Shown piece by piece: positions 43,020 through 51,699 of a stretch of 64,000 nt of DNA (positions are counted from its first letter, which is position 1; each line of letters begins with the position of its first letter). A program made the translations under genes and the position numbers. This DNA comes from Natronorubrum texcoconense (lineage in GTDB: Archaea; Halobacteriota; Halobacteria; Halobacteriales; Natrialbaceae), in NCBI RefSeq assembly GCF_900100335.1, contig NZ_FNFE01000008.1:124001-188000 (forward strand), written 5' to 3'. A model generated the notes under the pieces. The model did no database searches and had not been told where the DNA came from. It saw nothing but the letters and a program-made list of their open reading frames with translations.

Positions 43020-43030
43020 GGCGGAGTAGT
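42858..43030 (+). ncRNA. Possible omega RNA (reRNA) of TnpB
   Basis: In IS200/IS605-type elements the guide RNA is processed from the transcript overlapping the 3' end of tnpB and the right end of the element. The two hairpins and a third possible stem (CCGCGTCAGCGG, about 42999-43010) fit that position. The guide would begin just after the element's right end near 43030. Not verifiable by eye. Confidence 0.3.
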
Positions 43031-44218
43031 TCACACGGTGAACGAAACGTCTTCGAACTCGAAAAACGCCGTCTCGTACCCGTCGTGGCGCGACACCTGG
43101 GGTGGTGAGTCGACGGCGACCGTGATCTCGTCGTCGCTCTCGAGATCGTCGACCGCGAGTCCGTAGTGGTGACCGTACTCGTGATCGATCCGTTCGGTCA
43201 GTCGTTCGTCCTCGAGGACGGTCGATCCGTCCCGGTCGATCGTCACCCGCAACGAGGCGGACGGGAGGATGACGTCGTTGTACGGGGTCCGCAGACAGCC
43301 CATCAGATACGCTGCATCGTCGGCGAATCGGTCGGTATTAGGGACGATCACGGATAGCTTCGCGTCGCCGCTTCGTTCCGTTCCGAGGACGTCACCCGGT
43401 AGTTCGTCGATGGCCGGCCCGTCGGACGTCGGCGGGTGTCCGGGGTCGCCGCCGTGGTCGCCGTGGCCGCGCCCCCCGTCACTGTCGTCGTGGTCGTGAT
43501 CATCGTTCTCTCCGTGATCTGCGTGCTCGTCGTCCCCGTGACCGTCGTGCGCTCCGTGGTCGCTGTGGTCCATCAACTCGAGAGCGTCCCGCTCTCCGCG
43601 TCGATCCTCGTCGATCAGCTCGAACTCGAGGTCGTGGATGTCCGACCGGTTGAACTCGAAGTCGATCTCGAGCGTGGACGAGCTATCGAATCGATCCCCG
43701 AACGCGCCCGTCCTCTCGGCCTCGAGCCGGCCGATCCGAATGCGAGCCGTGTACTCGCCCTCGTCCGGGAGCGAGATGTTGTCGCCGTAGTGAAAGCCCA
43801 TCCGCTGGGAGAGCATCGGCCAGGGCGAGAACTGTCCGGTGACCGAGTCGCCGCCTCGGCGCACGTCGAGTTCAGCGTTCACCGGAAGGACGGTGTCCGT
43901 TTCGGGGTCCCAGACGGTGAGCATGAGATGCATGCTGTCGTCGGCGTCGACGTCGACGCGTTCGGTTTCGCCGGCGACGAGCCAGAATCGGTGCGGGATC
44001 GTGTAGGTGAGTTCGACGGCGTACTCGCCGTCGGTCGCACGCCCGTAGGTTCCCATCTCCTCGATGCCGGCGGGGAGGTAGACGGCGTCGGGTCGGTTTT
44101 CGACGAGCGGCGGGTTCGACCAGGCGGACTGCTCTTCGAAACCGAGCCGCTCGAGACAGCCCGCGATGGCGGCGGTTCCGGCCACGGCGGTTCCGCGCAG
44201 GAATCCCCGACGGTTCAT
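43031..44218 (-). CDS. Metal-binding lipoprotein, Tp34/P19-like
   Basis: A 395-residue Tat-exported lipoprotein: RRGFLRGTAVAGTAAIAGC gives a twin-arginine signal and a lipobox Cys (about 21). The N-terminal domain (about 45-205) has HLMLTVWDPETD and WPMLSQRMGFHYGDNISLPD, which resemble the Tp34/P19 high-affinity iron-binding family. A His/Asp-rich segment (HSDHGAHDGHGDDEHADHG and more, about 215-260) should bind divalent metals. A second beta-sandwich domain follows (about 265-395). It is probably part of a metal uptake system with the membrane protein encoded next door. Confidence 0.8.
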   Translation of the reverse strand: MNRRGFLRGTAVAGTAAIAGCLERLGFEEQSAWSNPPLVENRPDAVYLPAGIEEMGTYGRATDGEYAVELTYTIPHRFWLVAGETERVDVDADDSMHLMLTVWDPETDTVLPVNAELDVRRGGDSVTGQFSPWPMLSQRMGFHYGDNISLPDEGEYTARIRIGRLEAERTGAFGDRFDSSSTLEIDFEFNRSDIHDLEFELIDEDRRGERDALELMDHSDHGAHDGHGDDEHADHGENDDHDHDDSDGGRGHGDHGGDPGHPPTSDGPAIDELPGDVLGTERSGDAKLSVIVPNTDRFADDAAYLMGCLRTPYNDVILPSASLRVTIDRDGSTVLEDERLTERIDHEYGHHYGLAVDDLESDDEITVAVDSPPQVSRHDGYETAFFEFEDVSFTV

Positions 44219-44379
44219 TGCGCCGATCTTGGGATGCCAGTGACAAAACGGCTATTGGTTTGCTGCTCGAATCGCGGCTGTCGACCTGCCGCTCGAATCG
44301 CGACTGTCGAGCTATCGTTCGAACCGCGGCGATCGAACCGACCGAGGTGTCTCTCCTCGCTGCCAGCCCCTGTTCCATC

Positions 44380-46038
44380 CTATCCAGCAACGTACACCGG
44401 CTCCATCGTCGGCAGCGTCAGGAGCCACAGACTGAGCGCCGTATAACAGACCATGACGACGACGAACGGATACTGACTTCGAATCGCCTGCAAACGACCT
44501 GGAACACAGTCGAACGCGATCGCGTGGGCGGTCCAGATCGCGAGCACGTGACCGGCGAGGAGGGTGGCGATCTCGAGCGTCCCCATCCACCCGGGAACGA
44601 CGAGCGTCGTCGGATTCACCGGCGGGGCGAACGGACTCGAGAGCGCAGCCAGCGACGCCGGAGCGAGCGAGACAACGAACGTGACGTAGTGAGCGAGGTG
44701 ATAGCCCGCGGCGATCGCCAGCAGGGGCGGGGCGAACCGGCGGGCGAGCACTCGCTCCGAGAGGTAGGTCGGTGCGGTTCGCCGCGAGAGGTGTGCGGCC
44801 AGCCAGTAGACGGCGAGCGCGACGGCGAACCCGCCGACGAGCAGCGCGAGGTAGACGACGCGGGCGGGGAGTCCGGTCGCGACGAGTGCCTCGACGACCC
44901 GCCGGCCGGGTCGCGTCACGACGAACCCGTTGAACGTTAGCTCCCAGACCAGCAGGACGACGAAAGCGACGTCGCTCGAGTCGGTCACGACGTCCGCGTC
45001 CCGAAGACGAGCGCCCGGAACGACGAGTCGAACTGTCCCGTCGCGTCGCTGAATCGGAGCGACGGCCCCGTAGAGCCGAAAGAGTACGGCCAGTGGATCG
45101 GCGCGTCGAAACCACACCGTCGGCGAGAAGAGGACCGCACCGGTGACGGTGTACCCCGCGTAGCCGACCGCAGTGAACGCGAGGAGCTCCGTATCGGTCG
45201 TGATGGGGAGGACGAGCTCGAGCCACACGAGCGCTCCCAGCCCGAGTACCGCCGGCCACGACGAGAGCCACGTGGGGTACTCGAGAAGAGCCGAGTCGAC
45301 CGCTGACGAATCGTTTTCGTTCGTCTCGTTCGTTCCGTCCGTTCTGTTCGTTTCGTTCGTGCTCGGGTTCGACGGGCGACGCCGGACGCGTTCTCGAACT
45401 CGAGTCACCAGTTCTCGGACTCGAGTCACTAATTTATCGACACCGCGCGCGAGGGTCCGAAACGGATCGATCGTTGGCCACGGATCGACGACGAGAAAGG
45501 CGACCATCGGTAGGACGGCTCGCACGCCCACGAACGCGATGATAACGGCGAGGTTCGCCGTCGGCATCGTCGGTCCCTCGAGACCGACGACGATCACGGC
45601 TGCGAGTCCGAGCACGCCGAGACCCCCACCAATGAGCGATCCCGCGGCGACCGTTCGTCTCGAGAGCCCCGTCGATCCGACGGGGCTCGACTCGGCGGGA
45701 CTCGATTTGCCAGGACTTGATTCGGTAGGATTCGACTCCGCGATAGCCGCGAGCGGAACGCCCCACTCGTGGACCGTATCGACGAAGCGACGATCGGTCA
45801 CGAGCGCGGCGAGCAGCGCGGAGGCTCCGACGGCGGCCCCGCCGGTGAGCAGCGTGAGCCACGTCGGGACGGTGAGCGTCCGATCGTCACCGAGTCCGGC
45901 GGCGACGTTCGAGGCCGCGACGGGTTCGGTCCAGTAGCCTGCGACGATACCGATCGCTCCCAGTCCGAGGACGATCGAACCGACCGCTCGAGCCGAACGC
46001 GACGGTGACACGCGGGATATTACGACGACGACCCACAT
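44380..46038 (-). CDS. Polytopic membrane protein, unknown function
   Basis: A 552-residue membrane protein with about eleven or twelve helices and a central charged segment with a Thr/Asn/Glu repeat (STNETNRTDGTNETNEND, about 225-245). A long cytoplasmic Arg-rich segment precedes it. The N-terminus may start a few residues inside the open frame. It stands beside a metal-binding lipoprotein and diverges from an SCO gene, so a link to metal or copper handling is possible. I do not recognise the family. Confidence 0.7.
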   Translation of the reverse strand: MWVVVVISRVSPSRSARAVGSIVLGLGAIGIVAGYWTEPVAASNVAAGLGDDRTLTVPTWLTLLTGGAAVGASALLAALVTDRRFVDTVHEWGVPLAAIAESNPTESSPGKSSPAESSPVGSTGLSRRTVAAGSLIGGGLGVLGLAAVIVVGLEGPTMPTANLAVIIAFVGVRAVLPMVAFLVVDPWPTIDPFRTLARGVDKLVTRVRELVTRVRERVRRRPSNPSTNETNRTDGTNETNENDSSAVDSALLEYPTWLSSWPAVLGLGALVWLELVLPITTDTELLAFTAVGYAGYTVTGAVLFSPTVWFRRADPLAVLFRLYGAVAPIQRRDGTVRLVVPGARLRDADVVTDSSDVAFVVLLVWELTFNGFVVTRPGRRVVEALVATGLPARVVYLALLVGGFAVALAVYWLAAHLSRRTAPTYLSERVLARRFAPPLLAIAAGYHLAHYVTFVVSLAPASLAALSSPFAPPVNPTTLVVPGWMGTLEIATLLAGHVLAIWTAHAIAFDCVPGRLQAIRSQYPFVVVMVCYTALSLWLLTLPTMEPVYVAG

Positions 46039-46171
46039 GTAATCGGCTCTCGATCGCAGCAGTGGAGAGGGGTCCGTTCGACGCTACGTTCGGAATTTCC
46101 CCGACCGGATTCGTCTCACATTCGGTGAGCGAACCAACGAGCATTTCATGGCGCGCTCCTACGCATCTCGT

Positions 46172-47011
46172 ATGGAACGACGGACGTACCTTCGCGCGCT
46201 CGGGGTCGCGGGTGTCGCTGGGACTGCCGGCTGTCTCGACACGGTCGATCAGGCACTTTCCGGCGACAACCACGATGGCGACGGGATTCTCCCGCCGCCG
46301 GACCACCCGACGGGGGCCTCCTATCCGGAGTACGGCGAGGAGTTCCCCTCGTTTTCGATTCCGGACCCGATCGCGGAGACGTCCGTCTCGCTCGAGGACT
46401 TCGTCGGCGAGAAGCCGTTTCTGCTGACGTACTTCTTTACGACGTGTCCGGACGGCGCCTGTCCGGCCCTCCTCTTGCGACTCCGGTGGATTCAGGAGGA
46501 CGCCGCGGAACATGGCTACGAGGACGATATCGCGTTGCTCGCGTTCACGTTCGATCCCGAACGCGACACGCCCGAGGTCCTTCGTGAGTACGCGGCCGAG
46601 CGAAGTATCGACTACGAGGCGGACAACTGGCACTTCCTCCGGCCCGAAACCAACGACGAGGCCGAGGACGTGATGACCGAGACCTTCAAACTGCCACTCC
46701 AGCGGATCGACGACGAGGAGGAACTCGAGGAGCACGACGAGTTCGAGGGCAACGGCGACCACGACGGTGAGGGACACGACGATGCGGACGATCACGACGA
46801 TCACGACGACTCGGACCGCGATCACGAAAACGAATCCGACCACGACGACCACGACCACGGCGAGTACACGTTCATCCACAACAATTTGATCACGCTCGTC
46901 AACGAAGACGGAATCGTGGAACGGGCGTATCCGTCGGCCGTCCAGTCCGAGCGGGCGGTCGACAACGAACAGATCGTCGAGGACACGAGGACGGTCGTCG
47001 GGGTGGAGTGA
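46172..47011 (+). CDS. SCO1/SenC-type copper chaperone lipoprotein
   Basis: A 279-residue SCO-family thioredoxin-fold protein, used to deliver copper to the CuA site of cytochrome oxidases. A Tat lipoprotein signal (RRTYLRALGVAGVAGTAGC) is at residues 3-21. The copper motif TCPDGACP (about 90-97) has the CxxxC pair. A His is expected near the C-terminus. A His/Asp-rich insertion (DHDGEGHDDADDHDDHDDSD, about 200-230) could store metal. The start at 46172 places the RR near the N-terminus; the frame from 46148 adds eight residues. Confidence 0.88.
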   Translation: MERRTYLRALGVAGVAGTAGCLDTVDQALSGDNHDGDGILPPPDHPTGASYPEYGEEFPSFSIPDPIAETSVSLEDFVGEKPFLLTYFFTTCPDGACPALLLRLRWIQEDAAEHGYEDDIALLAFTFDPERDTPEVLREYAAERSIDYEADNWHFLRPETNDEAEDVMTETFKLPLQRIDDEEELEEHDEFEGNGDHDGEGHDDADDHDDHDDSDRDHENESDHDDHDHGEYTFIHNNLITLVNEDGIVERAYPSAVQSERAVDNEQIVEDTRTVVGVE

Positions 47012-47013
47012 GC

Positions 47014-47589
47014 ATGCGGAGACGGGACGTCCTCGCCGGCCTCGGGAGTGCGGGCGTCGTTGCCGGCGCCGGTGCGATCGCCGTCTACGGACTCCCGTCG
47101 ACCGAGCGTCTGCTAAACGAGGAATCGGCTGACGAACCCGACGAGCCGCTCGAGATCGAGACGATCGACGCCCCCGGGAGCGAGGCGGGAACGATCGAGG
47201 TACCTACCATCGGACAGGTGACGTTCGTCGACCTGTTCGGAACCTGGTGTGCGCCCTGTATCGAACAGATGCCGGCGCTCGCGACGGCCAACGAGCGGAT
47301 CGGCGAGGACGTACTGTTCTGCTCGGTCACTAACGAGTCCGTCGGCGAGAACGGCTCGATCACCGAGGCGGAACTCGTCGAGTGGTGGGACGAACACGAC
47401 GGTGACTGGATGGTCGGCCACGATCCGGCGGCCGAGCTCACGGCTCGCTACCTCGAGGGCGGCTTTCCCACGGCCGTCGCTATCGACGCCTCCGGACGCG
47501 TTCAGTGGGCCGATTCGGGCGTCAAGAGCGCGGATGAACTCGTGTCCGGAATCGAGCAAGCGCTCGAAGCCGATGCCGGTGACGAGTAA
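47014..47589 (+). CDS. TlpA-like exported thioredoxin
   Basis: A 191-residue thiol-disulfide protein with a Tat signal (RRRDVLAGLGSAGVVAGAG) and active site FGTWCAPCIEQM (about 72-83). It acts outside the membrane, probably reducing copper-site cysteines of SCO or cytochrome oxidase. Its GTG/ATG start overlaps or abuts the SCO stop (GTG at 47008 overlaps as GTGA; I report the ATG at 47014). Confidence 0.88.
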   Translation: MRRRDVLAGLGSAGVVAGAGAIAVYGLPSTERLLNEESADEPDEPLEIETIDAPGSEAGTIEVPTIGQVTFVDLFGTWCAPCIEQMPALATANERIGEDVLFCSVTNESVGENGSITEAELVEWWDEHDGDWMVGHDPAAELTARYLEGGFPTAVAIDASGRVQWADSGVKSADELVSGIEQALEADAGDE

Positions 47590-47639
47590 GATGGTACTGC
47601 AGATGAGGGGACCGGTGATGCCAACTCGGGTGACGGGCG

Positions 47640-48308
47640 ATGACTGACGGCTCGTTGCCGCTCACGTTCGCGTTGGTAGCGGGCATTGCGACGTTTTTTT
47701 CGCCGTGTGCGTACCCGCTCTTACCGGGCTACGTCGGATTCTACGTGAGCCAGACCGAGGGAGAGCAAGCTTCGCTGTCCGGCGCGCTGAGTCGCGGTCT
47801 CGTCGCCGGAATCGGCGTCCTGGCGACGTTCGGCGTACTTTTGGTCGCCGCCTACTGGGTCGGCCACTCGACGCTGTCGAACATCGTCCTCTTCGAGCCA
47901 ATCGTCGGCGCGATTCTGGTCGCGTTCGGCCTGCTGGTCGTCTTCGACCGTGCTCCGTCGCTCACGATCCCCCTTCCGAAACGCCGCTCGAGCGTGTTCG
48001 GCTTCGGAATCTTCGGCGCTGGCTACGCGCTGGCTGCGGCGGGCTGTGTCGCGCCGCTGTTCGTCGCCGTGCTCGCACAGGCGCTAGCGCTCCCGCCAGT
48101 CTCGGCGGCGCTCGTCGTCGGCACCTACGTCGGCAGCGTCGTCGTATTGATGATCTCGCTGACGGTCGCGACTGGAATGGGCCTTGTCGCGAGCGCCGGC
48201 CGACTGGCTGCCCACAGCGAGTTACTCGAGCGTATTGCGGGGGTCGTCATGATCGTCGCCGGCCTCGGACAGCTGTATCTCGCGATCTTCGTCCTCGACG
48301 TGATCTGA
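47640..48308 (+). CDS. ccdA: CcdA-type thiol transporter
   Basis: A 222-residue CcdA/DsbD-like membrane protein with six helices. The redox cysteines are in TFFSPCAYPLLPGYVGF (helix I, about 19-35) and LAAAGCVAPLFVAV (helix IV, about 134-147). It moves electrons from cytoplasmic thioredoxin across the membrane to the exported TlpA-like protein encoded just upstream. The gap between them (47590-47639) holds an 18-codon frame I do not call. Confidence 0.9.
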   Translation: MTDGSLPLTFALVAGIATFFSPCAYPLLPGYVGFYVSQTEGEQASLSGALSRGLVAGIGVLATFGVLLVAAYWVGHSTLSNIVLFEPIVGAILVAFGLLVVFDRAPSLTIPLPKRRSSVFGFGIFGAGYALAAAGCVAPLFVAVLAQALALPPVSAALVVGTYVGSVVVLMISLTVATGMGLVASAGRLAAHSELLERIAGVVMIVAGLGQLYLAIFVLDVI

Positions 48309-48375
48309 TCGCGCCGACTCGCGGATTTCGATCGTGCTAACTCGCGGGTTCCGATCGTGCCAACCTGCGGGTTTC
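48307..48375 (+). repeat. Three 23-bp tandem repeats after ccdA
   Basis: Units at 48307, 48330 and 48353 start GATCG and share GCCRACYYGCGG-type cores; they begin inside the ccdA stop codon. Confidence 0.5.
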
Positions 48376-48421
48376 GATCGCAAGCGGACCGCTTGTTCTG
48401 TTCGTGGTCGTACTCCATCCC

Positions 48422-48559
48422 ATGGATTCGAAGCGCCCCGACGTTCGACTGGACGACAATCCCGACGAAGCGGGCCGGGTAACGAACTCCGGCGGCGAGG
48501 CGAACGAGGGGACGTCACAGTCACTGCTCTGGCGGATTCGATCGTCCCTGCGTCGATAG
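48422..48559 (+). CDS. Small hypothetical protein
   Basis: A possible 45-residue protein (MDSKRPDVRLDDNPDEAGRV at the start, LLWRIRSSLRR at the end): acidic first half, basic amphipathic end. Composition is haloarchaeal; no family recognised. Confidence 0.4.
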   Translation: MDSKRPDVRLDDNPDEAGRVTNSGGEANEGTSQSLLWRIRSSLRR

Positions 48560-48562
48560 CGT

Positions 48563-48790
48563 TTACTCCGGCTCGGAGTCCTCGAGCAGTCCGAGATCGG
48601 TCGCAGCGAGGTCGGCGATACGTTCGACGATGTCGGGGTCGACGGCCGCGACGTCCTCGCCGTCGTGTAACTGGTCGTTGTGTCGCTCGATGGTGTCGGC
48701 GACGTCCGAGAGGGGGATGCGGGAGGTCGTCTCACAGTCGGGACACACGATCGGGACGCGGGGATCGTCCGAGTCGCTGGCGGCTGTCAT
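48563..48790 (-). CDS. Small CXXC protein
   Basis: A 75-residue acidic protein with one CXXC (VPIVCPDCETTSRIPL, about 12-27) and a helical C-terminus (DPDIVERIADLAATDLGLLE). The ATG at 48790 is preferred because the upstream in-frame part is basic and lacks a promoter. It may bind zinc as a dimer. Convergent with the 45-residue frame. Confidence 0.65.
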   Translation of the reverse strand: MTAASDSDDPRVPIVCPDCETTSRIPLSDVADTIERHNDQLHDGEDVAAVDPDIVERIADLAATDLGLLEDSEPE

Positions 48791-49062
48791 CGTTTGACTC
48801 TCTCGAGCGGAGCGGCAAAATCTCACTGGTTGGACGGTTTCGAGGATGGCACTGTGTTAGCTGTCTCGAGGTGCTTTACGTGACTCTCCGATCGACCGAT
48901 CGGCCAGCACTCTTATTATAGATGGACTGATGCGTTCACTCGAGGGGGCGATAGACTATCGACCGGTTCCACCGGTTTTCCGTTCGCTGTACGACAGTTG
49001 AACCCATCAGGCTCTGACTCTCGCGTGAGCGTGTCACCGACTCGCACACTGTGCTCAGCTAC

Positions 49063-49236
49063 CTATTCAGACGAGGCGTGATTGAGACCGATAGCGGCGA
49101 GCGTGATCAGTACACCCGCCCAGATCAGGAGGTAGCCCGGTCCCTCAGGGGTGGGGCCAATTTCCCGGAGAATCAGATCGAGTGCAGCGACTATCGAAAT
49201 TTGAAAGCCGAGTATCCCGAGTAATATTTCGTTCAT
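49063..49236 (-). CDS. Small membrane protein
   Basis: A 57-residue protein with two predicted helices (LLGILGFQISIVAALDLIL and GYLLIWAGVLITLAAIGL) and a short loop REIGPTPEGP. A TATA-like TTATATTATT lies just upstream of the ATG at 49236. Function unknown. The stretch 48791-49062 between it and the previous gene holds nothing I recognise. Confidence 0.5.
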   Translation of the reverse strand: MNEILLGILGFQISIVAALDLILREIGPTPEGPGYLLIWAGVLITLAAIGLNHASSE

Positions 49237-49525
49237 ACCAAAATAATATAAGCATGCTGTTAAAAACGTTACTGTTGTATTCAATCTACTTCACGAAACA
49301 AATGCCGTGAGTCCGCTTGTTGAGGTTTTCTTCCCCTGCCGTCTCCTTCCTATGGTAGAAATCCATTTTCGAGAGTACACTGAAAGGTGAGAGTATCATA
49401 GAACCCTCATTACTCCTGATGATGGTGCTTCTCGGTTGTCTCCGCGGTCGTCGTTGGAGATCGCAACGACGAGGCACAGACACGACGCAAGGACCGTGTT
49501 TTCTCCGAAACGGTTTCGTCCGTCG

Positions 49526-50518
49526 TCAGGTCGATCGGCGGCGGACGCCGAGGAGTGCGGCGATCGCCAGCGCGACGATCACTGCCGGAACGCCGAATCC
49601 GGGGAGTTCGTCGCCGTCGTCGGCGTCGTCTTCGTTGCTCGTTCCGTCGGTACTCGACGATCCATCGTCTTCGTCGCTCGAGTGCTCCGTTCCGTCACTA
49701 TCGTCCGAGTCGCCGTTCTCCTCGCTCGAGTCGCCGTCGTTGACGCCGGTCTCGTCGGCGTCGAGCTGGAGGACTGCGATGACCTGGCCGTGTGAGCCGT
49801 CGGGCTTGAAGGTCCACTCGCCGCCGACTTCCTCGTAGGATTCGGCGTCCTCGATCGGATCGACGCTCGTGTCCCAGGTGTCGTGGGTCTGCTCGATGTA
49901 GCCGACGACCTCGATCTTGTCGGCGTGTTCGCCCTCGATCTGGACCTCTCCGTACTCGATGGTCGCGTCCTCGGGCTGGCCGTGCATCTCGATGGTGTGG
50001 GAGTCCATATAGCCGTCGCCCTGTGGCAGATCGTCGGTCGTGCCGAACTGATCGGCGTCGAGCGGCCGGTCGTAGTGGTCGGTCAGCGGGTACTGGACGG
50101 TCACCGGATTGGCGTGGGAATGCCAGTTCAACTCGTCGCCGGTCTCGATCGTGACGGTCGTGTTCGGGACGGTTTCACCGACGATCGGTTCGCCCGCTTC
50201 GTTGAGGAGCGTCACGCCGATTTTCCCTGAGCCGTCACCCAGATACGGGGACCGGTATTCGTCGCGCGGGTTGATGTAGCTGACCCAGTTCCCGTCGCTC
50301 GCTTCGTAGTACGGATCGCCCACTTCGGGGGCCGGTTCGACGTACGCCTCCTCGGAGACGTTCGCGTTCGTCGACGCGTCCGGATCGATGGTCGCGCCGG
50401 ATGCGGCTACCGACTCGTCGGCGCTGACGCCGCCCATGAGGGCGACACCGAGGACGCCGACGAGACAGAATGCGAACGCGCCAGCCACGACGGTCGTCCG
50501 TGCTCGATTCGCACTCAT
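49526..50518 (-). CDS. PGF-CTERM surface protein
   Basis: A 330-residue exported protein with an N-terminal signal (RTTVVAGAFAFCLVGVLGVA) and a C-terminal sorting signal ELPGFGVPAVIVALAIAALL followed by RRR, the PGF-CTERM motif processed by archaeosortase ArtA. Residues about 40-235 are a globular acidic domain, then a Ser/Asp/Glu/Gly-rich stalk (DSSEENGDSDDSDGTEH). The globular domain is not recognised. Lipid attachment of such proteins needs the archaetidylserine decarboxylase pathway, whose gene lies at 57.0 kb. Confidence 0.85.
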   Translation of the reverse strand: MSANRARTTVVAGAFAFCLVGVLGVALMGGVSADESVAASGATIDPDASTNANVSEEAYVEPAPEVGDPYYEASDGNWVSYINPRDEYRSPYLGDGSGKIGVTLLNEAGEPIVGETVPNTTVTIETGDELNWHSHANPVTVQYPLTDHYDRPLDADQFGTTDDLPQGDGYMDSHTIEMHGQPEDATIEYGEVQIEGEHADKIEVVGYIEQTHDTWDTSVDPIEDAESYEEVGGEWTFKPDGSHGQVIAVLQLDADETGVNDGDSSEENGDSDDSDGTEHSSDEDDGSSSTDGTSNEDDADDGDELPGFGVPAVIVALAIAALLGVRRRST

Positions 50519-50977
50519 CGAGAGTCCCCTCCGGAAGTCACCGTGTCGGTCGCGTCGCTCGACCTTTCAGGCCGTGCGTCCGTCGCGACCCGACGCTCGA
50601 GCGTCCGGGACCGCTCTTCGAATTCGGTGGTACGTTCGCGATCGAAGGTCTCGTGAGGCGACCCGGGGACAGGACGAGTGCCCCAACGACATCGGTTCGC
50701 CGACCGTGATCTGAATCGATTCATACGATCGAACCACTTCATTCATCCATTTTTATATGACCTGAATACCAGAATGTCAGGAACGAGTAGGGGGCGACTT
50801 ACGCTGGTTTCGGAGTGGTTACTCCCCACCGGTGATTCGGAATGCAGTCACTACTTGCCCGTACTGGCCGCCCTTCCGGCAGTTCACGGCCGTCCACCGA
50901 CTCCTGTGGATCGTCGATGCTCGACGCTTGCGCTGGCACCCCGAACCGACTTCCGGGGCGGGACTGTACGGTTTTTG
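50519..50977. other. Intergenic region without supported gene
   Basis: Contains the divergent promoters. Frames on the plus strand from 50678 run into the next gene but lack acidic composition until residue 100. AT-rich segment near 50740-50770. Confidence 0.4.
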
Positions 50978-51607
50978 ATGCGCGTTCGATCCGCCGTCGA
51001 TACGGATACGTCGTCGCCACAGGACCGGTCGCCGAACGTGACGAACACCGACTCGAGCAGGGCGCTCCGAACGCTCGTACTCGTGGCAGCCGGGACCGTC
51101 GTCGTCGCGTACGCCCTCGATCGCGTTCTCGGTTCGAGTGACGAGGACGAACCGTCACTCGAGGCGATCCGAGAGCAAGCCGTCGACGCCGTCCCCTCGG
51201 CCGTCAGCGACCGCGTTCCGGACGCAGTTCCCACGGAACCGCAGGCCATTCCGATCGGTGACGTCGGCTCCGACGAGAGCGAGGCGGACACGACGGACGA
51301 GGCGAATACGACCAACGAGACGGGGACCGACACCGATACCTCGAGTGACGCTTCCGCGTCCGGTGCCGGAGAACCGGTCGACGACGCGGAGACGAACGTC
51401 GATCTCGCCGACGACCCGTCGTCCACGAAGATTACGTCGGGCTCGAGCGACGAGATTCAGGAGAAGCCGGCCGAACCGGGCGAACTGTCCGTCGACGAAG
51501 ACGTCGAGGACGTGATCGACGAGGACGATGTGGGAACCGACGTGGATGCGGACGGGCGTTCGGCTGACGGTGCTGACGGCGACTCGAGCGCCGACGACGA
51601 GGAGTGA
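50978..51607 (+). CDS. Single-helix protein with acidic tail
   Basis: A 209-residue protein with one membrane helix (LRTLVLVAAGTVVVAYALDRVL, about 30-51) and a long acidic Glu/Asp/Thr/Ser tail, including TNETGTDTDTSSDASASG. Function unknown. I choose the ATG at 50978 because the frame before it looks non-coding; an earlier start is possible. Confidence 0.6.
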   Translation: MRVRSAVDTDTSSPQDRSPNVTNTDSSRALRTLVLVAAGTVVVAYALDRVLGSSDEDEPSLEAIREQAVDAVPSAVSDRVPDAVPTEPQAIPIGDVGSDESEADTTDEANTTNETGTDTDTSSDASASGAGEPVDDAETNVDLADDPSSTKITSGSSDEIQEKPAEPGELSVDEDVEDVIDEDDVGTDVDADGRSADGADGDSSADDEE

Positions 51608-51699
51608 GGACGGACACGTGGGGACTCTCGAGTCCGACCCGCCCGATTTAACCGCCGGGAACGTGGTGCTTATCCGGTTCTCGCCCCTACGGGCTCTCG

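Noticed and set aside
47591-47647. 18-codon frame between the TlpA-like gene and ccdA
   Set aside because: Plausible coupling frame but no composition signal and no conserved feature to support it.
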